Assembly: GCA_014529385.2 (NCBI GenBank)
Contig: CM043942.1
Coordinates: forward strand, 3,016,501 to 3,080,500
Reading direction: 5' to 3'
Length of the DNA stretch: 64,000 nt
DNA from: Adiantum capillus-veneris
Lineage: Eukaryota; Streptophyta; Polypodiopsida; Polypodiales; Pteridaceae
Of the stretch, positions 1 to 10,378 are shown piece by piece. Under the pieces are notes generated by a model that worked only from the letters and a program-made list of their open reading frames with translations, searched no databases and was not told where the DNA came from. Numbering within the stretch: the stretch's first letter is position 1; the number at the start of each line of letters is the position of its first letter. Position numbers and translations under genes: made by a program.

Positions 1-250
1 TTGCAGTTTTCAGCAGGTACAACCTCAGCCATGCAGCGTTTTTCAGCCATGAAGCACCTGCAGATTCAGCCCTTAAAAGAGTAGCAGATTCAGCCCAAAG
101 ATCATCAGTTTTCAGCCCTACAGTAGATGTAGATTTTCAGCCCTAAAGACCCATAAAATCAGCGTTTTCCTTGGCGTTTTCGGCAACAACAGATTTCAGC
201 CCATAGCGTTTTTGGACAGAAGATAAAAGATTGCAGATTTCAGCCCTTAG
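1..250. repeat. TTCAGCCC-rich degenerate tandem repeat
   Basis: Short variants of TTTCAGCCC, often with CAGATT in front, recur about ten times (for example near 66, 88, 112, 135, 195 and 239). Spacing is irregular, so this is an old, degenerate tandem array. It may be the upstream part of the LTR that ends at 596, but no second LTR copy is available to decide. Confidence 0.6.
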
Positions 251-596
251 GTCGGTGTCGCCATCCCCGTCCATATCGCCGACATAGCCTAGACTTGTAT
301 CAGTCACATGCATTCACTTTGTACTAGATTGTGCAATCATAAGTAGACCACTCTCGCTGACGAGTGGGGCCTTTGGAGGAGGGTTTTACGTCTTTGGTGT
401 AGTATCTCTCTTCTCTCTCTATCTCTCAGTCTCATACACTTGCACGCACAATGTCCACTCACTTTGTTTGTAATTATTGCACTCTCTCATTAAGAACGGA
501 AGGCTCTCCCTGCCATAAGAACAAAAGGAACCTTGAGCACAGTTCGGAGCACTCATCTTGAGCAAAGCGCAAACATTCATTCCGCTGTACCTTACA
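251..596 (+). repeat. 3' part of a 5' LTR (gypsy element 1)
   Basis: The segment ends in TTACA immediately before a tRNA-iMet-type primer binding site, the usual layout at the LTR/leader boundary. The left edge cannot be set because no partner LTR lies in the window. Inference from the primer site and the gag that follows; the exact LTR start is unknown. Confidence 0.5.
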
Positions 597-609
597 TTGG
601 TATCAGAGC
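597..609 (+). other. Primer binding site, tRNA-iMet type (gypsy 1)
   Basis: TTGGTATCAGAGC contains TGGTATCAGAGC, the complement of the 3' end of plant initiator tRNA-Met and a common minus-strand primer site of plant LTR retrotransposons. It lies one base after an LTR-like CA end. Confidence 0.8.
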
Positions 610-1033
610 TTTGACAGTGTTCTGTATCACTCAAGGAAAGAACCACAAGAATCACAAGAATTTTTTTTGCTTGTTGCGGTCGCACGAACCCAAGTTCGCT
701 TAGGCGTGTCAATTCCTAATTGTGTTTTTGAAGAGTGACACGAATCCCAAGAAAGAAGGGCTTGTCCAGCCTGCCCTTGTGTCTCTTTTCACTCATTGAG
801 AGCGGACCGTGCACTTAGCGGCCGGCCAATCGACGTGAGGTGGTAAAAAGCATCCTTGGTGTGAGCGCAAGGCCCCCAAGGGGTGCGCCCGCGGAAAAGA
901 GTAGAACTCGGGTGAAGAGAAGATACTTCTCAAACACGGTTTGCAATCGAAAGAAAACCTCAAGAACCTCAAGAACCTCAAGACCCTCAAGAACCAAAGT
1001 TCCTCGTGAACTTAAGAACCAAAGATCATAGTG

Positions 1034-1802
1034 CATGGTCGTCACCCGAAGTGGAATAGATACTTCGCATACAGGTGATGAGAATGAGAGAGGCGACAAA
1101 GAATTTTCCCCACCAAGAGATTTTTCCGACCCTCCCCTTCGCCATCTAAGCCACAAAGTGTACCAAATCCTATGGAGGCAATGGTCAAGACGATGATGGA
1201 CATTATGGCCAAACAAGAAGAGACTCGCATTGCATTCCAACGCGACGAACAAAAAGAAAGAAAAGCATAAAGAAAGGAGGAAGCTTCAGCAAGACGCGCG
1301 GTCTGGGAGGCCGAGCGTGAGGCTCAAAGAGAACTACGCTCTCAAGAATTGGTTCGACAAGTACTTGCCTCGAAGTCCGAACCAACCAAAGATCGTGGGA
1401 GTTTCTTAAGTGGCGCAAGCCACGATACGGATTCCAACAACCCCAGTCACAGAGAAGTTGACTTTCATTAAGTATGATGATAAGATGGATGCTACGGTTA
1501 TTCATTCTTGGTTGCATCAATTTAATGCTTATTTTGCGACAACTAAGAAGATGGGGAATAGCAAGGTTTTGACGGCAGCTATGTACCTTGCTGGTGATGC
1601 CATCAATTGGTACCACGCATGGCAAGAGGCACAATTAGCCGCGCACCTAGAGGAAGCCGACGAACTCACGCCCCTTTCCTTCAATTGGGCTGATTTCCAA
1701 GACAAGCTCAAGGCGCGGTTTATGCCACCTCAGTACCTCGCACGATTGAAGGATGATTGGCGCGCTCTCAAGCAAAATGGTATGCCGGTTATGTCTTTTT
1801 CA
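1034..1802 (+). pseudogene. Gypsy 1 gag, N-terminal part, interrupted by a hAT
   Basis: Gag of a Ty3/gypsy-type element. A start with an MVVTRSG-like N terminus, usual for plant gypsy Gag, lies at 1034. The reading frame changes at least twice and has a TAA near 1267 before the long open part that begins at 1410. That part carries a retrotrans_gag-type core (IHSWLHQFNAYF, LAGDAINWYHAW, FQDKLKARFMPP). At about 1795-1802 the frame is broken by the inserted hAT element and resumes at 4513 in the same frame. Frameshifts and the insertion make this a pseudogene. Assignment to gag is firm; the family within gypsy is not resolved. Confidence 0.85.
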
Positions 1803-3337
1803 GACATTCCTCATCATCGAGGTCTAGGTCCGGCTCGATCTCAGCCACAGATGAAGTACCTGGTGTTGGTGGATGTGCATCTCCACCTGCCTGAGAAGCC
1901 TCTTGCTCCATCTCCCACTGTGTAAAAGGATCTGTCTGTTTGTCTGTACTCTTGCAAAGCATTTCCAAATTTGCGTTGACGAAGACAAGATCATTAGCCT
2001 TCTCCACTCCAAGCCGATTCCTAATTTTGGAAGCAATGTGGCTAAAGGTACTCCACAATTGCTCCAAGCATGAGGTACTAACTGACTGACTGAGAATACG
2101 GATCGCCAATCTTTGAAGCTCAGGGCCATCATAGCCATAGTCCTCCCACCAAAGCACTGAACCTATCTTCCTGCGATCAATCTGAGCATCTGGACTGCCA
2201 AATGACCCCCGCATCTCTCTGTACTGTCTCAGCTGATCTCTGACAATGCGTCGCCCATCTTTGTCTAGAACCATCTTGTTTAAGATCTCTGTAAATTGGT
2301 TCATGACTTCGCTATCTCTCTCTTGCCTTGCACCTTGGAACTCTGGATCCACCATGTACGCTGCCCCGTGTAAAGGAGAGACATATGAATTCCACCTCGA
2401 GCTGCAAAGTGCATGGATCTCCTCATATCGCTCTGCGTTCGGCTCAAGCTGTGCAAGCTGCTCAATCATGCGGTCCATTGCCTCATAAATCTTGCCAATG
2501 CAAGGATCCATGCCATCCAGAACTCGAAGCAAATGAACCACCGGTTTTACTTGTGCGTCTAGACTCTTGAGCTCCTTCCAGAACTCAAGATCCTCTGTCT
2601 TATCCTTGCACAAAATCCCTGCAACTGTCTTTGCATAGGAGGAGGTGGTGAACTCATCACTGATGAAGACCTGTCGAACCGCATTTTGACATTCAGATAG
2701 CCTGCGCACAAGAAGAAAGTTGAATGCGAAGCGGGTATCTGAATACTTTAGAAGCACTTTGCCGCCCGACCTCTTGAGGTACTCACTCCGAACCAAGTTG
2801 TGATTGTTGATGAAAGTAACCATCTTCACTGCATCAGTAATGACTGGAGCAATCCAGTCTAGCTTGTCGATGTCTTTTAGAAGGTTGTTCAAGCAGTGTG
2901 CCATGCAAAAGCACACTGTCACATGCGGATAGTGGCCCTCTATGATAGCTACTGCTGCCCTGTTTGATGCCTCCCCATCTGTGACAAAGGCCACCACGTG
3001 TTGCTCACCGATGGTTTCTATGGCCGCTGTCCACTCTGCAGAGAGGACATCGGTGGACTTGCCACTCTCAGTGGCATCATGAGAGTGCACAAAGTACATC
3101 TCTCCACTCGAGTATGCGACGAGACCATGGATAGATCTCTTCTTTGTATCGCTCCACCCGTCGGCAATGAGGGAAACGCCATGTTTTGCCCAAAGACGCT
3201 GAATGTTGAGGGTTGCTTGCTCCACGATAGCCTTCTCTCGATCGAGCAAAGTGGTTCGGAGAGCCTCTGAAGATGGCGGCACATAGCTGGTGCCATACTC
3301 TCCTATTCGTTGCACCATGACTTTCCAATACTCAAAC
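1789..3337 (-). pseudogene. hAT-1 transposase, main exon (DUF659 plus dimerisation domain)
   Basis: About 515 open codons of a hAT transposase. Visible in order: a DUF659-type catalytic start (VSLIADGWSDTKKRSIHG), the VTDGEASNRAA segment, CFCMAHCLNNLLKDI, the helical insertion region, RWNSYVSPLHGAAYMVDPEF, and a C-terminal hAT dimerisation region with WWEDYGYDGPELQRLAIRI and SCLEQLWSTFSHI. The exon begins after an AATAG acceptor at 3339-3338. The coding sequence runs out of the element: its stop at 1789 lies in flanking gag, because the true C terminus, 3' UTR and left terminus were deleted. Together with the frameshift in exon 1 this copy should be inactive, although the main exon has no internal stop. 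Confidence 0.88.
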
Positions 3338-3441
3338 CTATTTCGATTAAACATAGAAGAGGTTAGTATCAAAAAGGTGGAAACGACGATAGCGGAAGAA
3401 ATGAGAGAGAAGATTGATAAATCATAAAACAATGAACATAC

Positions 3442-3934
3442 CTCGCTGCGACAAATGGGATATGGCCGTGATAGAAGAATCGGGCCACGGCTGCATCCAC
3501 CTCTTCCTTCTTCTTTGGGTCCCAAGAGGTGGCAAGGGTCTTTTGGCGACGAGTTGGACCTTGTGAAGATGCACCAGCACCTACATTGGGTAGAGAGGAA
3601 GAAGGGAAAATGAGGGTCTTTGGATCAATACCTTTGCGTGCGGGCTTGGCTTTATGGTTGAATTGCCGATCCTTTTCCTCGAGCTCCTTCCTCTTCTCGA
3701 TGGTTACGTTGGCACAAAATCTCACCTCATGTCCCGGCACTCGAAGAAAGTGGCCCTCACTTTGTCATTCCCCCCTTTCCGCGTGTAAGAGCATAGCTTG
3801 CATGCCCATGCACGAGAACCTCCCGCCGCCGACAAGGTGCCCTCCGAGGTCACTTCATCCCACCACGACCATTCCTTCGCCTTTTGAGTGTTGCCCGCAT
3901 GAACGGAGGGGGTTGTACGAGAAGAAGAGGCCAT
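3442..3934 (-). pseudogene. hAT-1 transposase exon 1 (BED-type zinc finger), frameshifted
   Basis: The start at 3934 gives a serine-rich leader, then a BED-finger-like segment (EWSWWDEV, then AWACKLCSY..., then PGHEVRFC: Trp-rich start and C-x2-C plus H...C). Near 3748 the frame changes by one base: the upstream frame ends in a short wrong tail while the downstream frame continues with PGHEVRFC. The related hAT-2 reads through this point without a shift, so one base was lost here or the assembly is wrong. The exon ends with VAAR at a GAG|GTATG donor (3441-3440); a 104-bp intron (3441-3338) follows. Confidence 0.8.
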
Positions 3935-4355
3935 GGATGATGGATTATCCGTGAAAGAGAGAGCTTGATCTTGAACTTTGAGAGAGAGAGAGGGCTTGAG
4001 AGAGAGAGGCTTGCCGCTTGATTCCGTGAGAGCTTGAAAGAGAGCTTGAGCCTTGAGGGTTAGAACTTAGAAGTTAGCCCAAGAGAGAGAGAGGTTGAGA
4101 GCTTGAGCCTTGAGGCATGCCGCGGCGCCACACTATGGCTTGAGAGTTGAGAGCAAGCTAGGGAGAATGAGCTTGGCTTGAGAGTTGAGAGCAAGGCTCA
4201 AGCAAGGGAGAATGGGCCTTGAGGCTTGATGAGTGTGTGAAGAATGGGGGAGGAGGGGGGCATTATATATGTTTTTGACTGCTGAAAATGGCCGTTGGCT
4301 GCCTAACAGTCATTTTTTTTCAATTTCAAAAACTGCCGTTTATGGCCGTTGGGGC
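3935..4355 (-). promoter_or_regulatory. hAT-1 5' untranslated and promoter region
   Basis: No coding potential is seen. On the + strand the stretch is built of GAGAGAGCTTGAGCCTTGAG-like units repeated many times. The equivalent position in hAT-2 (6880-7190) has the complementary style of repeats (CTCAAGCTC, CTCTCAAGTC), so this is a family feature of the leader upstream of the transposase start. The promoter role is inferred from position. Confidence 0.5.
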
Positions 4356-4512
4356 CGTTCCGTCCCATTCCAGCCCATTTCGGTCGTCCCGTTCCGGTGA
4401 CAGTTTCCAGCCGGAACGCCGTTCCGTTCCGACGCGTTCCAGAAAATCCCAGCTGGCCAGAACGCCGAAACGGCGTTCCAAGGCCCGAAATGTCCGTTCC
4501 CTGGTAACTCTG
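4356..4512 (-). repeat. hAT-1 terminal inverted repeat and subterminal CCGTTCC array
   Basis: GTTCCG/CCGTTCC/GGAACG motifs occur about ten times in both orientations before the terminal TAACTCTG. Subterminal repeat clusters are the usual binding sites of hAT transposases; the binding role here is inference. Confidence 0.6.
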
Positions 4513-5450
4513 CTTTTTCTAATCGTGTTTTGCAGTTAGGTACTCAATTACGCAAGTCGGATGATGAACGCAAAGAGGCATTCCTTTATGGATTGGACGA
4601 GTATATCAAGTACGATGTTGAGATGCTTGATCCAATCGATCTCAACAAGGTGGTAGCGATTGCTCTCGCACAGGAGATGAAGCACAACAAGGGAAAGCCT
4701 AAAGAGAACAAGACTTCCACAAGTACATCGCAGACTTCTCAGAACCCTCAGAACGGTAAGAATGGTAAGAACGGTAACTCTTCTAACCAATCTTCCAGCA
4801 GTCTCTCAGAAAAGAATTCTTCCAATGAACCTAAGGGTAAGGCTAACACAATTGCTAAACCTAAGCTTACTCCGGATGAAAAGGTAGCACAAGGAATTGT
4901 AGGAGGATACATCACATCGGAAGAGCAAAGGACTTATTCTAAGGAAGGTCGTTGTTTTCATTGTCACATTAAGGGTCACATAAAAAGAACATGTCCTAAG
5001 CTTGAATCGAATGAATTTAAAAAATCCACAGAACCCACTTCCTCTGTCAATGCAATTACTGATAACACGAGTGTGTCCCAAGTTTCTCTTGACCCTCTCA
5101 TTGATGATTCTCTCATTAAATGTTATGGTCATATGTCGGGGCAGCGTTTAGCCAAAAGCAAATGGACGAGTTCACTAGAGGACACAGGCACAGGCAAGCT
5201 TGACAAGGATGGCAGTACCAGTACTCAGTTAGCTGCCTTGGTACCCACGAGGTCCGACAACTCGTGTTATAAATGTGACATGACGCTTTGTTTGGCTCGA
5301 GAGTTTGAAGCCAAAGGCAAAAACAAGAATTCACAGGTGGACAAAGACAAAGGCAAGCTAGACAGAGATAACGATAATAAAGATTTGACAGAGGAGATTG
5401 GCATGGCACATGTGGCGGCGGCCACAGTGGCCTCGACGTCAGATTTCTAG
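4513..5450 (+). pseudogene. Gypsy 1 gag, C-terminal part with zinc knuckle
   Basis: Continuation of the gag frame broken at 1802: LGTQLRKSDDERKEAFLYGL is the end of the retrotrans_gag domain. A K/N/S/Q-rich linker follows, then a CCHC-type knuckle CFHCHIKGHIKRTC at about 4963-5002 (C-x2-C-x4-H-x4-C). The ORF runs open to a TAG at 5448-5450; its last third is charged, low complexity and has no recognised domain. The initial codons overlap the right copy of the target duplication. Confidence 0.85.
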
Positions 5451-5956
5451 TCAAAGGGCAGTTGCTGCCACTAGCTTCGGCCAGAGAGAGGTTTGTGAGT
5501 GGCAGAGAGGGGCAAACAGTGCTCCCTATAATTAATTTGGACCCTTGTGTTGGAGTTCAAGTTATCGGTGTTTGGACTCGTAGGTCGGAGTTCAAGGCAC
5601 ATGCATTTGGCAGGGAACCAATCACATGTATCTAAAACACTATGGATGAGTGCACCAATCCATTGTTGTTGGTCAGATTATGGACAAGATGTATTCCACG
5701 GTTCATTATCTAGGAGTATTATATTTCGGGCGTGATGTGTTCACGGTTCACGAATGGAGATTCTTGGGCATAGTGTGGTCTACAGTTCAAAGTTTCTACA
5801 AAGGCAACCAATGCTCAAGATGGCATTCTCAGGTACAAAGTTGAGGGTAGCAAATCCGAGGTGTATCTAGCATTACCGGTGTTGTGGGGGTGTCCATGGT
5901 AGCTTTTTCATCGACTTGGTCTCACTATTGATATCCACTATGAGCTGCAAAGAGGG
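5451..5956 (+). other. Decayed sequence between gypsy 1 gag and the copia LTR
   Basis: Several short frames are interrupted by stops. Nothing is a confident match to protease or reverse transcriptase. Position suggests residual pol of gypsy 1, truncated where the copia element begins. The 3' LTR of gypsy 1 was not found in the window. Confidence 0.4.
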
Positions 5957-6144
5957 TGTTAAATTTTTGGCATCTCAAGTGAACTGCCCAATGTGATCCC
6001 ATTATTTAATTTGGCTTTTAGGTATTTATTTTACTTATTTGTCAAAGTCTGGGTAGGGCAATTTACTCAGGTTGCTATATAAGCAACACCTTGTCTCCAT
6101 TGTATACACATTCAGTTATTCATTGCCAAGGTTGATTGGTTCAG

Positions 6145-6188
<44 letters not shown>

Positions 6189-6395
6189 GCTTCAGCATCA
6201 TCGACTTTGACAGGCATTGCACGCGGTGAGTTCCCGTGCCCATTTAGTGGGCAGTACGCGTTAGGAGATTAACACCAAGGAGAGCCATCGCAATAGATTC
6301 GAGATCTATTGGTTGCCCGATACGGAGAGGAGGTTTGCTCGCGGTTGCAAACAAGTTCATCACCCGATTCACCCTTTCCCACTGCACCTTTGACA
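5957..6395 (+). repeat. Copia 5' LTR
   Basis: Begins TGTTAAATTT and ends CCTTTGACA, directly before the primer site. It contains a (CT)n run at about 6151-6186 and a TATATAA at about 6076. The end is secure from the 3' LTR match and the primer site; the start is chosen at the TG after a purine-rich stretch and could be off. Confidence 0.65.
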
Positions 6396-6412
6396 TGGTA
6401 TCAGAGCCACGA
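6396..6412 (+). other. Copia primer binding site (tRNA-iMet)
   Basis: TGGTATCAGAGCCACGA follows the LTR end without a gap and matches the complement of the initiator tRNA-Met 3' end. Confidence 0.85.
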
Positions 6413-6599
6413 CGTGCTCTTGAATCGGATTGGTGATTTGTGCGAGTTTTTGGTGCTGAATTTCCGCGACGAAAAGAGACAGTTTGTTGTTTTTTCCGTG
6501 TTTTTCACTCAGTTGGGGCTGATTTTGGCTGTAGTGGATAGACTTGTAGATTTTCTCACTTCTACGTCACAAGCCCCAAGTTCTCCAACCATAGTTACA

Positions 6600-6790
6600 G
6601 GGGACGGGGGGGACGGGCCCTAGGGCCGGGGGACGGTTGTAACCGGGCCGAGGATGGAAGGGGACGCCTTGGGACAGCCGGATCTTTGGCCGGACGGGCG
6701 GATCGCAGGGGGACGGACGGGGACGGCCGGATCGGATGGGGTCGACAGCAGTCAGGCGGGCTAAAAGTAGCCGTTTATGACCGTTTTAAA
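6600..6790 (+). repeat. hAT-2 left subterminal GGACGG array
   Basis: GGGGACGG, GGACGG and GGCCGG motifs recur about a dozen times within 150 bp of the left end. The mirrored array is at the right end (9732-9825). Probable transposase-binding repeats, by analogy with known hAT elements. Confidence 0.6.
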
Positions 6791-7193
6791 CGGCTCTTTG
6801 CAGCCCAACTGCCACGTTTTGGGGGGCCTTGGCCCTTGAGAGGCTATAAAAGGCTCCCTTGGGCCTCTTAATACTGATAGTCTCATTCCAATTGGCAATT
6901 TCCCTCAAGCTCAAGCTTTCCTCTCTACTCAATGCTCATTGCTCAAGCCTCATAGCCTCATTGAGTCATTGCTCAAGGCTCAAGCATGACCATTGACTAC
7001 TCTACACTCTAGTATCTACCCTTGAAAGTTGAGTCTCCACTCTCAAGTCTCTCCCTCTTCTACCCACTTTGAAGTTTGAAGCTCTCCTCTCCCTCTGCTA
7101 CCCACTTTGAAGCTCTCCAAAACTCTCTCTTCACACAAGCTCTCCTCTAACTCCTCTAACTTCTAAGCTCTACTCTCTCGAGTCTCCACCATC

Positions 7194-7727
7194 ATGTCAT
7201 CTCAAGCCAACTCCACTTCTCAAGCCGGTTCTTCTCGAAGGAGGCCCGCCGTGCAAACGTGGTCGTGGTGGGATGAAGTCGACTTTAGCACGCGTGGCAA
7301 AGGTGGCGGTGCAAGACCATGGACATGCAAGCTATGCCCATACAAGAGAACGGGTGGTTCAAACAAAGTGCGAGCCCATCTTCTTCATGAACCCGGTCAC
7401 GAGGTGAAGTTTTGCCCTCATGTAGCTCCCGAGAAGAGGTTGGATCTTCTTGAGAAGCTCACGGTGTATGAGGTTGCGGAAGCGGCCAAGAGGGGCCGTT
7501 TTGTTGCCGTTGATCCCTCTGCCACAGCGACACCGCGAGAGCAAAGGGAAGCCAACCTTGACGACATCTCTTGAAGCTTCAAGATCCATGCATCTACACC
7601 GTCCTCTTCCGTTCCGCATCGCCAAAGCACTCTCAACGAAAATTGGAATCCTAAATTGAAGGAAGAGGTGGATAGGTCGGTTGCCCGATTCTTCTTCCAC
7701 GACCACATTGCCTTCCATGCTTCGCGG
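7194..7727 (+). pseudogene. hAT-2 transposase exon 1 (BED zinc finger)
   Basis: ATG at 7194 starts a Ser-rich leader followed by TWSWWDEV, PWTCKLCPYKRTGG, KVRAHLLHEPGHEVKFC: the BED-type arrangement Trp, C-x2-C, H, H/C. The frame is lost at about 7560-7575 and picks up as EEVDRSVARFFFHDHIAFHASR, which aligns with the exon end of hAT-1. It ends at a CG|GTGAGT donor near 7728. An intron of about 115 bp runs to a TGGATAG acceptor near 7845. Confidence 0.82.
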
Positions 7728-7845
7728 TGAGTTTCCCTTGGCATATGCTCATTGCAATCTTCCATTTTGTATTCATAATGGGTTATAACTTCTCGACTCT
7801 CGACTCTCCATACTAACACAACATGCTCTATTTTGTGTGGATAGG

Positions 7846-9390
7846 TCTCCATACTTTCGAACCATGGTTACGAAAATAGGGGAATATGGCTCCTCTTATG
7901 TGCCACCTTCATTGGAAAGGCTTCGCACCACCCTCCTTGATAAAGAGAAGCTTGCCGTGGAGCAAGCGGCCCAAGCAACCAAGGATTTGTGGGAGACCAA
8001 TGGCGTCTCTCTCCTTGTAGATGGATGGAGCGACACCCACAAGCGGTCCATCCACGGGGTGGTGGCCTACTCTCGGGGGGAGATGTACTTTGTGGAGTCA
8101 CATGATGCATCCGATAGTGGCAAGGCTTGTTACGGAGTGGACAAGCACCATAGAGATCACCGGCCCGGAGAATGACCTTTGTATGGTTGCAGATGGAGAG
8201 GCGTCAAATAGGGCAGCCGGAGCTATCATTGAGGGCATGTATCCCAGCATCCATGTCACATTTTGCATGGCGCATTGCCTCAATAACCTCCTCAAGGACA
8301 TAGGGAACTTGTCATGGATTTCACCCACCATTGGTGACGCCTCTCGAATTGTCTCCTTTGTGCTCAACCATCAAAAAGTGCGCGAGGAATTCTCAAAGAG
8401 GAGCCACTTGTCCTTGCTCAAATATTCAGAGACAAGATTTGCATTCAATTGGCTTATGCTAGGCCGCTTGTTTACATGTGGCGGAGCCTTAAGGGGCCTC
8501 TTTCTCAGTGATGAGTTCCAGGCCATGCCGGAGTCTACATCAGCAGTAGGATTGACATGCCGAGAATGGGCCGACGACGCCGCTTGGTGGGAGGAGGTGA
8601 AGACTCTTGACGCCATGGTCAAGCCTATTCTACATCTACTTCGAGTGGTGGATGGCTTGCAACCATGCATTGGCAAAGTCTACGAAGCCATGGATCGGAT
8701 GATAGAGGCACTTGAGAAGCTTGTGCCTGACCCTGTTCAGTATGCGGAGATTCATGGCTTGTGTGAGTTGAGGTGGAATGGATACTACTCTCCACTTCAT
8801 GCGGCAGCTTATGTGCTCGACCCTGAGTTTCAGGGAAGGCGTCAAGAGACCGACAAGGAGGTGAGCAAAGGATGGCGGCTTACATTGGAGCGCCTTGAGC
8901 CTAGCAATGACATTAGGCGCAAGATTAGAGACAAGCTACTCAACTACAGGCAAAAGAAGGGCTCCTAAGGATGTGTAGATGCACAGCTTGATCGCAACAA
9001 GATTGGATCGGTTTTGTGGTGGGAGGACTATGGAGGAGATGGCCCACATTTGCAGCGCTTGGCTGTTCGTGTCCTTAGCCAAGCATGTACCACTAGTTGC
9101 TTGGAGCAACTATGGAGTGTGTACAGCCACATTGCCTCTAAGAAGAGGAATCGCTTGGGGTTCAGAGGGCCAATGATTTGGTGTTTGTGAGCGCTAACTT
9201 GCGTATGCTTGCCAAGAGCGTCACACACAAGGCAGATCCTTTCACTGAGTGGGAGATGGCACAAGAGAATCCATCTATGGCCGATACTCTTTTGGAGGAG
9301 CTAGAGGAGGACTTCAAGCCTCTATGCGAGCCTCCCGAGCCCTCATACGTCGCTGACGACCTCGACTACGACGACGATATGGAGATTTAG
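7846..9390 (+). pseudogene. hAT-2 transposase main exon (DUF659 and dimerisation), broken
   Basis: Encodes the hAT catalytic region: IGEYGSSYVPPSLERLRTTL, VSLLVDGWSDTHKRSIHG, VADGEASNRAAGAIIEG, FCMAHCLNNLLKDIG, RWNGYYSPLHAAAYVLDPEF, then VLWWEDYGGDGPHLQRLAV and TSCLEQLWSVYSHIASK, ending DDLDYDDDMEI. It aligns throughout with hAT-1. Breaks: a frameshift near 8125-8150, a TAA at about 8966, and a frameshift near 9160. The copy cannot make transposase, but its intact C terminus shows what hAT-1 has lost. Both copies split the gene at the same point with a short intron. Confidence 0.88.
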
Positions 9391-9731
9391 CAGGCGAGCA
9401 CTTCTTGAGTTTGATGATCATTGATCACTCGACTCTCGAGTCTAGACTCTTGAGTCTACTACTCTACCTACTACATAGCCCTTTGTACTTTTTGTTATCC
9501 TTGAGGCCTCAGGCTTGTCCTAAGTCCTTTAGGCTTTTTGACTCTTGAGCCCTTGTGGCATGCACTTCTGATTTTGTATTCATCGATCATCGATGTTTTA
9601 TTAGCACATTTCAGCCTATATGACTCGTGTTCTTTGGTCCATTTAGTGTAAATTTATGGTCAAAGTGATGCTCTATGTGTGTGGCATGTGTGTAGGTCAA
9701 AAAATGCCAAAAAAACTCTTTTTTTTTTGCC
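9391..9731 (+). other. hAT-2 3' untranslated region
   Basis: Non-coding, between the transposase stop and the right subterminal array. It contains CTCGAGTCTAGACTCTTGAG-type short repeats like those in the element's leader. Nothing else seen. Confidence 0.55.
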
Positions 9732-9837
9732 GTTCCGACCCCCGTCCCCGTTTCCTGACTTTTGCCGTCCCGTCCCCGTTCCCGTTCCCGTTCCCGACCC
9801 CGTTCCCGACCCCGACCCGCCGTCCCATGTAACTATG
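9732..9837 (+). repeat. hAT-2 right subterminal array and inverted repeat
   Basis: CCGTCCC, CCCCGTT and CGTTCCCG units are repeated head to tail up to TGTAACTATG. Counterpart of the array at 6600-6790. Confidence 0.65.
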
Positions 9838-9945
9838 TCTCCAACACCATGGAGAGGAGTGATGATTCCGACATGAATTTAGTCCGTGATGAAGAAGTAC
9901 ATGGGGATGCTACTGGCGGTGGTGGTGAACCACCCACCAACGAGG

Positions 9946-10378
9946 AGTGGGGAGATTGGTCCAATTCTACTCCAGCGTAGCTGATCAACGGGAGTTTACC
10001 TCCAAAGCATTCATTCAGTTGTATGCGGACCATGGAATTAAGCAAGAGCTTGTGAATACCAGACCGCCTTCAGAGAATGGAGTTGTGGAGTGGAAGAATA
10101 GGACAATGGTTGAGATGGCGCGGACTAAAAGTCTTTATGGGCAGAGGCAGTTGCGGCGGCAGTTCATACCATATACCGATCTCCGACCTCTTTGGTTCCA
10201 GGGAAGACCATGTTCGAGGCCTACTTTGGGAGAAATCCTGTTGTCTCTCATTTTGGGATATTTGGGAGCGATGCATATGTCCATGTACTGAAAGAGCGGA
10301 GGGGGAAGTTTGAACCCAAGTCAAGGAGAATGTTTTCTGTCGGCTACAATACTCTTTCCAAAGGATATCGACTTTAGG
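9946..10378 (+). pseudogene. Copia integrase C-terminal half
   Basis: Fragments in shifted frames read EFTSKAFIQLYADHGIKQELVNTRPPSENGVVEWKNRTMVEMAR, the second half of the copia integrase core around the catalytic Glu (canonical NGVVERKNRT). They are followed by TMFEAYFGRNPVVSHFGIFG and KSRRMFSVGY, the GKY/GPF-like region before reverse transcriptase. The zinc-binding HHCC domain and the first catalytic Asp are absent. At least two frameshifts. Confidence 0.85.

Larger units (their letters stand above)
1803..4512 (-). mobile_element. hAT DNA transposon inserted in gypsy 1 gag (hAT-1)
   Basis: The right end reads ...GGTAACTCTG (4503-4512), so on the minus strand the element begins CAGAGTTACC, a hAT-like terminus. 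It is followed by CTTTTTCT (4513-4520). The left junction shows CTTTTTC (1795-1801) fused directly to the end of transposase coding sequence, so the left terminal inverted repeat, the 3' UTR and the last base of the target duplication are deleted. Removing the insert gives an uninterrupted gag frame, which confirms the boundaries. The right 150 bp is rich in CCGTTCC-like subterminal repeats, as in the other hAT ends here. Confidence 0.88.
6590..9837 (+). mobile_element. Complete hAT transposon (hAT-2) with perfect 8-bp target duplication
   Basis: Ends are CATAGTTACA (6590-6599) and TGTAACTATG (9828-9837), a perfect 10-bp inverted repeat. They are flanked by TCTCCAAC at 6582-6589 and again at 9838-9845, an exact 8-bp duplication as hAT insertion makes. 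Both subterminal regions are dense in GGGGACGG/CCGTCCCC and CCGTTCCC motifs. Length is 3,248 bp, with a BED-finger/DUF659/dimerisation transposase inside. It sits in the leader/gag zone of the copia element. Confidence 0.95.

Noticed and set aside
815-1634. Minus-strand ORFs of 143-145 codons near the left end
   Set aside because: They lie antisense to the gypsy 1 leader and gag, which have clear motifs; composition is not protein-like.
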